The notes beneath the pieces are model-generated. The model searched no databases and was not told the origin of the DNA. It worked only from the letters and a program-made list of their open reading frames with translations. From Victivallales bacterium (lineage in GTDB: Bacteria > Verrucomicrobiota > Lentisphaeria > Oligosphaerales > Lenti-02), in assembly GCA_018648945.1 (NCBI GenBank), contig JABGQJ010000280.1, forward strand, positions 1-9,101: 9,101 nucleotides of DNA. The letters are read 5' to 3'. Numbering within the stretch: the stretch's first letter is position 1; the number at the start of each line of letters is the position of its first letter. Shown in pieces: positions 1-5,977 of this stretch. The translations under genes were made by a program, and so were the position numbers.

Positions 1-183
1 ACGCAGCATCCCTCGCCCGACCGGATCCGGGACATGCAGGCGTTCAAACGCGAGGTTGAGAGGCGCCGTCTTCTCAAGGAGCGGCCCTTCGTGTTCCTCA
101 CGGGCGTCTGTTGCGGCGCCGGCCTCGCCTGCATGGTCGCCGGGCTAGGGTGCCCAAAGGAGTCCGGGCGAGCAGAGGCGTAG
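1..183 (+). CDS. C-terminal fragment of a protein, possibly an M48-type peptidase (partial)
   Basis: The reading frame is open from the left edge to a TAG at 181-183, giving 60 residues of a gene that starts outside the window. It begins with THPSPDRIRDM, followed by a charged helix (KREVERRR). Near the end is a hydrophobic stretch of about 22 residues (FVFLTGVCCGAGLACMVAGL) that could anchor the protein in the membrane or pack as a hydrophobic helix. The 'HPSPxxRI' wording resembles the end of M48 (HtpX/Ste24-like) metallopeptidase domains, which often close with 'THPsteeRI'. The catalytic HExxH is not in the window, so the family call is an inference from a short motif. It runs toward the minus-strand membrane protein, with only 24 bp between the two stop codons. 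No U-tract terminator is visible between them. Confidence 0.5.
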   Translation, partial: TQHPSPDRIRDMQAFKREVERRRLLKERPFVFLTGVCCGAGLACMVAGLGCPKESGRAEA

Positions 184-207
184 CCACAGACACGAGTCCT
201 GGCTTCT

Positions 208-480
208 CTATTTGTCCTGCCGTTCGAAGATATCGGCAAGACAGAGGAAGCTGAGTCCGAGAAGAAGCCACCCGATTCCGTCCGCCCACACCTCGATCAG
301 CGCCAGATCCCTGACGGACCGCATATTGCCCGCTCTGAAGAGAGCAAACACGAATCGGCTAACCGGGACCAGAGAGAACCACAGCCAAGCGGGCCACAAC
401 GACATGTTCTTCGGGAACTTGTCCCTATTCCCCGCGATGTAGACCAACGCGAGCAGGTACGCAACCAGTATCCAGGTCAT
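208..480 (-). CDS. Small three-helix membrane protein, unknown function
   Basis: This 90-residue protein has three hydrophobic segments: residues 1-17 (MTWILVAYLLALVYIAG), about 28-49 (rich in Trp and Phe) and about 60-84 (through GIGWLLLGLSFLCLADIF). It ends in a charged tail, ERQDK. It is therefore probably an inner-membrane protein. I do not recognise a family. The start at 478-480 was chosen because AAGGTGGAG lies four bases upstream of it on the minus strand. An upstream in-frame ATG at 541-543 would add 21 polar residues without a comparable ribosome binding site. A good sigma-70-type promoter lies at 555-583, leaving a leader of about 68 nt that contains a GTGCCC/GGGCAC hairpin (514-540). 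The nucleoside-hydrolase gene is upstream in the same direction, 180 bp away, so this gene can be transcribed alone. The function is unknown. Confidence 0.7.
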   Translation of the reverse strand: MTWILVAYLLALVYIAGNRDKFPKNMSLWPAWLWFSLVPVSRFVFALFRAGNMRSVRDLALIEVWADGIGWLLLGLSFLCLADIFERQDK

Positions 481-554
481 GTTCTCCACCTTTTCTTTGC
501 CGAACTCTTTGCTGTGCCCGGCCACTCTCCGTCTGGGCACCATTCACACGCTAC

Positions 555-583
555 AGAATAGCCATCGCACGAGGCGACTGCAA
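555..583 (-). promoter_or_regulatory. Sigma-70-type promoter for the small membrane protein
   Basis: Read on the minus strand, TTGCAG (578-583) and TATTCT (555-560) are separated by exactly 17 bp. This is a near-consensus housekeeping promoter pointing at the gene that starts at 480. Transcription would begin near 548. It sits in the only gap upstream of that gene, between it and the stop codon of the nucleoside hydrolase. The assignment is by pattern only. Confidence 0.5.
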
Positions 584-660
584 ACGGATTCTGGCGTATG
601 AGTGGTTCGGCTTGTGGTCTGCGCGCCAGGGGCACGGGATCTGCACCCACGGAGGCAAGG

Positions 661-1563
661 TCACGCAAGTGTGCCCGCACCATGGGCAGACTCCAGCGTG
701 TGGAAGAACAGCTCCCAGGTTCTCGGCACCCCGATTTTGGTCACGCGGAGCATACTTCCATGCGCGCGGCCTTGATCGAAGGCGAGGGAACGACGTAGCG
801 TCGGCGCGGGAACCGTCTCCATCTGGCAGAGCGTGGGATCGATCAGCCAGGCAATGTCGCCCATGTCGAAGAAGCCCTTGTGCGGGCTGGCGAAGCCTGG
901 TCTCCGGTCCCGGAACTCGTGCAGGAAACGGCCGGTTGCACAGAGCGGTGCCAAGCGGCGCGCGGTTTCCTCGTAGGCGATGGTGAGCTGGGTTCCGGTG
1001 TCGAACCAGACCAGGGACACCCCGCTGGCGAGTAGCGTCTGGACCGCCGGGACATCGCCAACCACATTGAACTGTTCGGTCCGCTCCGGCCACAGCCGGG
1101 CGCAGCGGGAGTGAAACACCACGCGGAGACGAGGCATGATCTCCGGTGCCTTGAGAATGGCGCTCGCCGTATTCGTCGCCGCACCGAGCACCACGACCCA
1201 CAGCGGATCCTCGGAAGACGCTGCCAGAGCCTGCTCGATGATGAAGTCGGCTCCCTCGCTGGGCGAGGGCACGCCACCATACTGCATGGGATCGCCGCCC
1301 CGTTTGGCGGTGTATGCCGCATCGCAACCAGCGGCACGGAGCAGCTGGCGCAGCAACTGGTACGATTGTTCCGTGCTGTCCGGGCCACCGCTGGCAGCGA
1401 AGTGAGTCGCCACGAATCCCCGTACATCGAATCGCTCTGGCGCGGCCAGGGCCAGGGCGATGGCGTATAGATCGTCGATCTCGTTGGCCACGTCGCTGTC
1501 GATCAGCAACCGCAAACGCTGCCCTGCTTCCGGGGCTCTGGGGACGACACGTTCGGCGCTCAT
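661..1563 (-). CDS. Nucleoside hydrolase (IUNH)-family protein with variant DxDxxNEIDD metal motif
   Basis: This 300-residue protein has the usual length for the inosine/uridine-preferring nucleoside hydrolase family, whose members hydrolyse the N-glycosidic bond of ribonucleosides using Ca2+. The N-terminal metal loop reads LLIDSDVANEIDDLYAIALA, with Asp22, Asp24, Asp30 and Asp31. The common family form is DTDPGxDD, so this protein has two extra residues in the loop, as in a divergent IUNH-like subgroup. GAATNTASAI (127-136) matches the family's 'GPLTNxA' segment, and QFNVVGD (164-170) matches the 'xFNxxxD' segment. FFDMGDIAWLIDP (231-243) supplies the late Asp of the metal site (Asp233). 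The start is set by AGGAG six bases before the ATG on the minus strand. No signal peptide is seen, so it is probably cytoplasmic. Salvage of nucleosides is likely, but the changed loop makes the substrate uncertain. Confidence 0.85.
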   Translation of the reverse strand: MSAERVVPRAPEAGQRLRLLIDSDVANEIDDLYAIALALAAPERFDVRGFVATHFAASGGPDSTEQSYQLLRQLLRAAGCDAAYTAKRGGDPMQYGGVPSPSEGADFIIEQALAASSEDPLWVVVLGAATNTASAILKAPEIMPRLRVVFHSRCARLWPERTEQFNVVGDVPAVQTLLASGVSLVWFDTGTQLTIAYEETARRLAPLCATGRFLHEFRDRRPGFASPHKGFFDMGDIAWLIDPTLCQMETVPAPTLRRSLAFDQGRAHGSMLRVTKIGVPRTWELFFHTLESAHGAGTLA

Positions 1564-1716
1564 GGGCAACTCCTGGGCAGGGGATGGTGTGGGAAGGAAC
1601 CTACTGGGAACTGCCCCCTCTGCCAAGGGGCCAAAGGCACTGTCCGTCCCCATTCTCCCCAGGCAGAACAAGAGATCCCAGGCCGGGCAGTCGCCAACGC
1701 CAACGCGCCAGCGAGG

Positions 1717-1740
1717 GTAGAAGCGGCGTCCCCGCCGCTT
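1717..1740 (+). repeat. GTAG-headed perfect hairpin (REP-like element)
   Basis: GTAG (1717-1720) is followed immediately by AAGCGGCG-TCCC-CGCCGCTT, an 8-bp perfect stem with a 4-nt loop (1721-1740). A GTAG or GGAG tetranucleotide directly 5' of a short palindrome is the known layout of REP elements mobilised by RAYT (Y1-HUH) transposases. Only one copy is in this window, so calling it a repeat family is an inference. There is no U-run behind it, so an intrinsic terminator is unlikely. Confidence 0.5.
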
Positions 1741-1813
1741 TCGTCGACTGGCATTTGCGCCAGTATCCGCTTTGGCGATGGGCATGGCACAGCATCGGCA
1801 ACTCTTCGCCAGC

Positions 1814-1831
1814 CCGGCCGCCGGCGGCCGG
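1814..1831. repeat. Perfect 18-bp GC-only palindrome
   Basis: CCGGCCGCC followed directly by GGCGGCCGG is a perfect palindrome with no spacer. Having no loop, it fits a dimeric DNA-binding site or a remnant of a GC-rich repeat better than an RNA hairpin. A chance origin in GC-rich DNA cannot be excluded. Confidence 0.4.
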
Positions 1832-1992
1832 TGCCGCGCCCGGCGCACTGCTTCCCCATCCCCCACACGGATCGAGGGTAGTTTGCATAGATACAGGCGG
1901 GCAAGTACCTTCGTCTATATGGAGAGCGACCCCCACAATTGCGTGGTGCCGTACCGTCGTTGCTCACCCGGCAAAATGGAGAGGGAAACGCC

Positions 1993-3120
1993 ATGATTCG
2001 CTCCGCCAGATCCCCCGCCCTGTTCTGCTGTCTGCTTGTCGCCGTGACGTTTGGCCCCATCTCCGCTGTCTCATTGACCATCGCTCCACTTCGGGGCCCG
2101 CGGGATGAGCAACTGCAGTTGTCTGACGACGGTCAGCTACTGGTGTGGCTCCGCGTTCGGGGAACGCGGTTGTCACTGTGCGCTTTGGCAACCCCATTCA
2201 CTGGCGAGCGAAGCGAATTGCCGCTAGGGCCGGCCTTCAGTATCCCTGAACCGCGGTTGAGCGGGAATGGGCGACACGCATTCTGGAGGAATGAGGATGG
2301 GGAGGTCTGGCATGTGCCCATTGACCAAGGGCGCTTCGGGAAGCCCGAGAAACTGCCGATCAAGGCTGGCTGGTCCCGGTCCCTCCTGTGCAATGCGGAT
2401 GGCAGCGTGCTGGCGACGCTCATCTGTGGGCCACCGTCGGGCACGGACCTGGCCACGTCATACGCGGCTGTTGTCGCCGTTCAACGCTACGTGATGGGCT
2501 GGGCCCAACACGACCCGCTGACGCCACTCGAACTTGGGAAGGCGGCTCGGGGCATGCTGCTGGATGGGGCCGGAAGGCTGTTGATCTACCAGTTCGGAGG
2601 CATCAAGCAAGCAGTGCGCAATGAGGAAGACGACTGGGATGTCTCCCCCCTCATGTTCCCCGGATACGACGTCCTTCCCAAGGCCCTCAGCGCAGATGGC
2701 AAGGTCATGCTTCTGGAGGGCTGCAGGGCCGACGAACGGGTGGCCTCCCCCGAGCGCGTCAATCAGCGCCATGTCTGGATCTCGACTCGGAAGGAGGGAG
2801 ATTGGGGGACGCCAGAACTCGTTCCGCGGGTCGGCGACGTGAGCTACTGGAATCTCGCGATGTCACCGAACGGTCGGTGGCTGGCCTGGGTCGAGTTCGA
2901 CCGGGGCGAGGATGGCAACACGATTACTCGCACAAGATTGCGGATCATGCGCCGGAAACGGAAGCGCTGGGGAGAACCGGAAAATGTGCTGGACCAGAAG
3001 GGATACCAGCAGGTATGGAATACATGCGTCACAGATCGTGGAACCGTTGCTTGGACGGTCTGCAAGGGATGGAAGGGCTACGTCCAGGAGTTGGGCAAGA
3101 AGACGGTATGTCTGGACTAG
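1993..3120 (+). CDS. Exported PD40/TolB-like beta-propeller protein
   Basis: This 375-residue protein opens with a signal peptide: Arg at positions 3 and 6, then a hydrophobic core (ALFCCLLVAVTF), with likely cleavage near residues 25-27. Seven PD40-type motifs follow, each a turn of the form 'S-x-[DN]-G' ahead of a hydrophobic strand: LSDDGQLLVW (43-52), LSGNGRHAFW (89-98), CNADGSVLAT (133-142), LDGAGRLLIY (190-199), LSADGKVMLL (232-241), MSPNGRWLAW (290-299) and VTDRGTVAWT (346-355). Spacing of roughly 42-58 residues fits one propeller blade each. Such proteins are usually periplasmic or surface binding modules; no catalytic motif is visible. The start at 1993 is preferred to the ATG at 1939 because GGAGAGG lies 8 bases before it and it begins the signal peptide. 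The next gene follows after 60 bp in the same direction and is also exported. The ligand is unknown. Confidence 0.8.
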   Translation: MIRSARSPALFCCLLVAVTFGPISAVSLTIAPLRGPRDEQLQLSDDGQLLVWLRVRGTRLSLCALATPFTGERSELPLGPAFSIPEPRLSGNGRHAFWRNEDGEVWHVPIDQGRFGKPEKLPIKAGWSRSLLCNADGSVLATLICGPPSGTDLATSYAAVVAVQRYVMGWAQHDPLTPLELGKAARGMLLDGAGRLLIYQFGGIKQAVRNEEDDWDVSPLMFPGYDVLPKALSADGKVMLLEGCRADERVASPERVNQRHVWISTRKEGDWGTPELVPRVGDVSYWNLAMSPNGRWLAWVEFDRGEDGNTITRTRLRIMRRKRKRWGEPENVLDQKGYQQVWNTCVTDRGTVAWTVCKGWKGYVQELGKKTVCLD

Positions 3121-3180
3121 GGAAGCAATCGCCGCACCGACGAACGCCTGTTCTCAGAACCCAGGAAATGGAGGATGACG

Positions 3181-3948
3181 ATGAAGACTCTTGCGATGGG
3201 AGCACTGCTCCTCTGTACGGGACTGGTTGCCGCCGAGAAGGAGCCGCCAGCCAGGTACGCATAGACTGCGTTCGGACGGGTCACCGACAGCGCGGGAAAG
3301 GGAATGCCGGGCGTGGTCGTGTGGGCGAGTTCAGGGTACGGGACACTCAGACCCGCGGGCGAGACCACCACGGACGAGGACGGCAACTACCGTCTGAGCT
3401 TTGCTGGGGGACTCATGCCGTTCCTGCCACAGGATGCCATCGTCTCGCCGCGCAAGGATGGGTACTATGAGAAGGGTGGCCACCGACGTGGCATCCTGCA
3501 AATCGCAGCCAAGGCACCGGTGGACGCGCCCAGGAAAGGCTCCGCGCCGCGCAGGACCGTCCTGCTCCATCAGCCCGTACGGCTGGACTTCGTCATGCTG
3601 CCCGCCGCCACCGTCACCGTGCGAGTGAAAGACAGGCCCGGGTGGTGGTCCGTCAAGAACCGGAAGGTCATCGTCAGGGGTAGGGAACTGCCCCCGGGCG
3701 CCTCGGTAGTGGGTACCTTCACGACCGACAGGGAAGGGATGTTCGTCGTTGAGGACGTCCCCCTCAAGTCCTACTGGTTCACCGCCGCCGCCGGCAGAGC
3801 CCGCAGCCTACGGAGCAACGAGCTCAAGTTCACGAATCCGGGCCGCTATGAAGTCGAGATCGTCTTCGACCGAAGGTGGCGGAAGAAGAAGCTGACGGCA
3901 AGGGTGGTCTCAAGCCCTCCCGATCCCCTTGCCTCAGCGAAACCGTAG
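3181..3948 (+). pseudogene. Secreted carboxypeptidase-regulatory-like domain protein interrupted by in-frame TAG
   Basis: GGAGG at 3170-3174 lies six bases before the ATG at 3181. The first 27 codons encode a clear signal peptide (MKTLAMGALLLCTGLVAAEK). A TAG at 3262-3264 (codon 28) then stops translation, but the same frame continues at once for 227 more codons. GRVTDSAGKGMPGVVVWA is the classic opening of a carboxypeptidase-regulatory-like (prealbumin-type) beta-sandwich, and TTDEDGNYRL (codons 63-72) is its second conserved strand. A second, similar sandwich is marked by TTDREGMFVVEDV (181-193). The continuous domain start right after the stop means one mutation or read error interrupts a formerly intact gene; a CAG-to-TAG change would be the simplest. 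The PD40 gene upstream, this gene and hom all end in TAG, so general amber recoding is unlikely. Such modules are usually stalk or adhesion domains outside the membrane. The length would be about 255 residues if intact. Confidence 0.75.
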
Positions 3949-4005
3949 GAGGCAGCGTCCAGGGGCAGTGCGATCCTCTGCCTCTTCGGGAAGTCCGTAC
4001 CTGCT

Positions 4006-4054
4006 AAGGTAGCCAGGCCGTCTCGGTCTGGCGACTCCGGCGTTGCCATCCAGG
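4006..4054 (+). repeat. GTAG-headed hairpin repeat, copy 1 (direct)
   Basis: This 49-bp unit begins AAGGTAG and is followed by CCAGGCCG-TCT-CGGTCTGG, a stem of 8 pairs with one G-T wobble, then a 23-bp tail (CGACTCCGGCG...CCAGG). It matches copy 2 at 45 of 49 positions without gaps. All four differences are transitions. The GTAG directly before the palindrome is the hallmark layout of REP elements. Confidence 0.75.
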
Positions 4055-4068
4055 AGCCCGCTTCTCCC

Positions 4069-4117
4069 AAGGTAGCCAGACCGTCTCGGTCTGGTGACTC
4101 CGGCGCTGCCGTCCAGG
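4069..4117 (+). repeat. GTAG-headed hairpin repeat, copy 2 (direct)
   Basis: This is the second 49-bp unit, starting 63 bp after the start of copy 1. Its hairpin CCAGACCGTCTCGGTCTGG is perfect, with 8 bp and a TCT loop. Positions 4066-4096 are the exact reverse complement of 4165-4195 in copy 3, so the two can fold into one long hairpin with a 68-nt interior. That is the arrangement of a REPIN (paired inverted REPs). Confidence 0.8.
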
Positions 4118-4164
4118 CCCCCGGTAAAGGCAGGGGCGCTGTTCCGTCCGTCCGGTTCCCCGGA

Positions 4165-4195
4165 CACCAGACCGAGACGGTCTGGCTACCTTGGG
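4165..4195 (-). repeat. GTAG-headed hairpin repeat, copy 3 (inverted)
   Basis: This is an inverted copy of the same element. Its 31 bp are identical to the reverse complement of 4066-4096, including the CCC ahead of AAGGTAG. Beyond the hairpin, its tail (read on the minus strand) continues TGTCCGG where copy 2 has TGACTCCGG, as if two bases were lost. Together with copies 1 and 2 it makes a head-to-tail plus inverted cluster, typical of REP/BIME regions. Confidence 0.8.
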
Positions 4196-4373
4196 CCAGG
4201 CTCCCTTCTGAGCACGCAGTTGCTGTCCCCTCCTTCGGCCTCTACCTTGGCTTGTGTTCGGTTGCCAGCCCTCTACCTTAGCCACCCATCCAATTCGGGA
4301 TCTACCGGCGTCTCTGCTTGCGTAGCGGAACGCCCATGCAGCGCGAAGGCGCACAAGCAGGAGTGGCAGCAGC

Positions 4374-5918
4374 ATGGACGAACTCAGAATCGGCTGGGCG
4401 AGCCGCGATGTCAGCACCGACAAGCCCATCAATATCCCCGGCCAGTTCCACATGCGGATCTCGCAGGGGATCATGGACCCGTTGACGGTCAGCACGCTGG
4501 TCGTTGACAACGGTAGCGACCTGGTGGTCTTCCTCTCCGCCGATCTGGTGGTGATCCGCTCCGGGTTGCTCGATGACGTGCGCGCCAAGGTGGCGGAACT
4601 CAATCCGGGCATTCCGGTTGAGAAGATCTTGATGAACGCCACCCACACGCACACCGGGGCCAGCCATTACGCCGACGGCGGCTCGGATGCGGCGAAGGAC
4701 AACAACATCTCGACTGCTCTTCCAGCCGAGGTCCCCCACGAGGGGGTGGAGATCGCCTCGGGCGACGAGTACCGCGATTTCCTCTCCAGCCAGGCGGCGG
4801 AAGCGATCCGTGAAGCCTACCTCACCCGCGCTCCTGGCGGCATCGCCTATGGCTACGGCTATGCGGTCGTTTCCCACAGTCGCCGCGTGGTGTATTTCGA
4901 CGACACCTCGCAACGCCAAGGCGCCGTCGTGAACTCGATGCACGGGGTGAACGGCAACGCCGTGATGTACGGCGATACCAGCGACGACCAGTTCAGCCAC
5001 TACGAGGCGGGAGCCGACCACTTCGTCAACCTGCTCTACACCTTCGATGCGGCTGGAACCCTCACCGGCGCGATCATCAACGTGCCCTGCCCGTCGCAGA
5101 ACTCCGAGAGCGAATACAAGCTCTCCGCAGACTACTGGCACGACGTGCGCACCGCGATTCGCCAACGCCACGGCGACATCTTCATTCTGCCGCAGTGCGC
5201 CGCCGGCGGGGATCTCGCGCCCCGCATCCTCCACTACAAGCAGGCGCAAGCCCGCCGGTTCAAGCTCAAATACGGCGTGGAGAAAACGGAACTCGCCGCC
5301 CGCAAGGACATCGCCGAACGGGTGGCCGCCTCCTTCTCCGAGGTGCTCGACTGGGCGCAGAAGGACATCAAGACCGCACTCCCCGTCTCCCATGTGGTCG
5401 AGACCGTGGACCTGAGCCGCCGTCTGATCACGGACGAGGAGTACCAGTATGCCGTAGAGGGGTTGGAGGAGTTGAGCCAGGAATCGTTCCGGACAGAAGG
5501 CCCCCCGATGGTGTGCCTCCAGGAGAACTCGCGTCTGGCGGCCGGCCGCAACCGATTCATCCGCATCATCGATCGCTACCAGCTCCAGCGGACGCAGCCC
5601 AAGCTGCCGATGGAGTTGCATGTGCTGCGCATCGGCGATCTCGCCTTTGCCTCCAACCGGTTCGAGCTGTACATGGACTTTCAGCATCGCATGCAGGCGC
5701 GCAGCCCCTTCGAGCAGACCTTCATCGTCCAGCTGGCCGGACAGCCCGGCATGGACGGGGGCACCTACCTGTGCACGGAGCGCGGCGCGCAGGGCCGAGG
5801 CTACAGTGCCAGCATGTTCTGCAACGTCGCCTCGCCGCAGGGCGGCCAGGAACTGGTCGAGGAAACGGTGAGGATTCTGAAGGCGCTCCATGCGGTGGAT
5901 ACGCCCCCAGTTCAGTAA
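4374..5918 (+). CDS. Neutral/alkaline ceramidase-family hydrolase (cytoplasmic, lacks signal peptide)
   Basis: This 514-residue protein carries the N-terminal fold of the neutral/alkaline non-lysosomal ceramidase family, zinc amidases that cleave N-acyl-sphingosine. The opening ELRIGWASRDVS is the family's 'G...DIT' strand. NATHTHTG (88-95) is the signature; its two His residues (91, 93) include a zinc ligand. INVPCPSQNSES (235-246) and LPQCAAGGDLAPR (272-284) match the family's Ser/Gln and 'GD.sP' segments. NRFELYMDFQHRMQARSP (428-445) resembles the 'FELxLDYGLRIKARSP' segment, whose Glu (431) would be a zinc ligand. GTYLCTERGAQGRGY (463-477) carries the late Tyr (465). Known bacterial enzymes are secreted; this one has no signal peptide, and little follows the catalytic segments. 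AGGAG lies 10 bases before the start. A true ceramidase role is uncertain, because the family is common in bacteria not known to make sphingolipids. The next gene converges on it. Confidence 0.85.
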   Translation: MDELRIGWASRDVSTDKPINIPGQFHMRISQGIMDPLTVSTLVVDNGSDLVVFLSADLVVIRSGLLDDVRAKVAELNPGIPVEKILMNATHTHTGASHYADGGSDAAKDNNISTALPAEVPHEGVEIASGDEYRDFLSSQAAEAIREAYLTRAPGGIAYGYGYAVVSHSRRVVYFDDTSQRQGAVVNSMHGVNGNAVMYGDTSDDQFSHYEAGADHFVNLLYTFDAAGTLTGAIINVPCPSQNSESEYKLSADYWHDVRTAIRQRHGDIFILPQCAAGGDLAPRILHYKQAQARRFKLKYGVEKTELAARKDIAERVAASFSEVLDWAQKDIKTALPVSHVVETVDLSRRLITDEEYQYAVEGLEELSQESFRTEGPPMVCLQENSRLAAGRNRFIRIIDRYQLQRTQPKLPMELHVLRIGDLAFASNRFELYMDFQHRMQARSPFEQTFIVQLAGQPGMDGGTYLCTERGAQGRGYSASMFCNVASPQGGQELVEETVRILKALHAVDTPPVQ

Positions 5919-5941
5919 GTCGCTACGCTTCAGCATCGATC

Positions 5942-5977
5942 GGGAGCACCCATCCAACAGGAGGGCATGGGTCTCCC
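5942..5977. other. Hairpin between convergent genes (possible two-way terminator)
   Basis: GGGAG-C-ACCCAT (5942-5953) pairs with ATGGGT-CTCCC (5967-5977): 11 bp with one bulged C and a 13-nt loop. It lies between the stop at 5916-5918 and the opposing TAG at 5977-5979. There is no T-run on either side, so it is not a canonical intrinsic terminator. A second, mutually exclusive stem overlaps it: CCAACAGGA (5954-5962) with TCCTGTTGG (5987-5995). Confidence 0.35.

Larger units (their letters stand above)
1564..1992. other. Divergent intergenic region with several inverted repeats
   Basis: This 429-bp gap separates the minus-strand nucleoside hydrolase from the plus-strand propeller gene, so it should hold both promoters. 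No convincing one is visible; TTGCAT (1883-1888), 17 bp, then TACCTT (1906-1911) is a weak plus-strand candidate. It contains three perfect inverted repeats: 1721-1740 (preceded by GTAG), 1747-1764 (ACTGGC/GCCAGT, 6-nt loop) and 1814-1831 (an 18-bp palindrome). The 9-mer CGAGGGTAG occurs twice, at 1712-1720 and 1873-1881. Open frames that cross it are low-complexity, rich in Arg, Pro and Gly, and lack ribosome binding sites. I see no real gene here. Confidence 0.6.
3949..4373. other. Intergenic repeat cluster (five AAGGTAG heads, three with hairpins)
   Basis: This 425-bp gap precedes the ceramidase-family gene. AAGGTAG occurs in plus orientation at 4006-4012 and 4069-4075, and in minus orientation at 4186-4192, 4242-4248 and 4273-4279. 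The first three carry the hairpin core described in the repeat entries. The last two are followed on the minus strand by AGG and then unrelated sequence, so they look like partial or decayed ends. The remaining 90 bp to the start codon hold an AGGAG at 4359-4363 but no clear promoter. I see no gene; open frames here only translate the repeats. Confidence 0.7.

Noticed and set aside
551..660. Frameshifted continuation of the nucleoside hydrolase into the downstream gap
   Set aside because: An alternative minus-strand frame runs through here, but its translation has no family similarity and the main frame already reaches the full usual length at 661.
1564..1866. Upstream in-frame extension of the nucleoside hydrolase on the minus strand
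   Set aside because: The extra ~100 residues are Arg/Pro-rich and translate through the repeat elements. The ATG at 1561-1563 has a good ribosome binding site just before the family's first strand.
3304..3948. Intact shorter gene starting at the ATG at 3304
   Set aside because: This start would cut away the first strand of the beta-sandwich (GRVTDSAGKG) and the signal peptide, and it lacks a spaced ribosome binding site. The upstream start with an internal TAG explains the sequence better.
4006..4195. CRISPR array
   Set aside because: Only two direct copies plus one inverted copy, with unequal spacing and the palindrome inside the repeat; there are no cas genes nearby.
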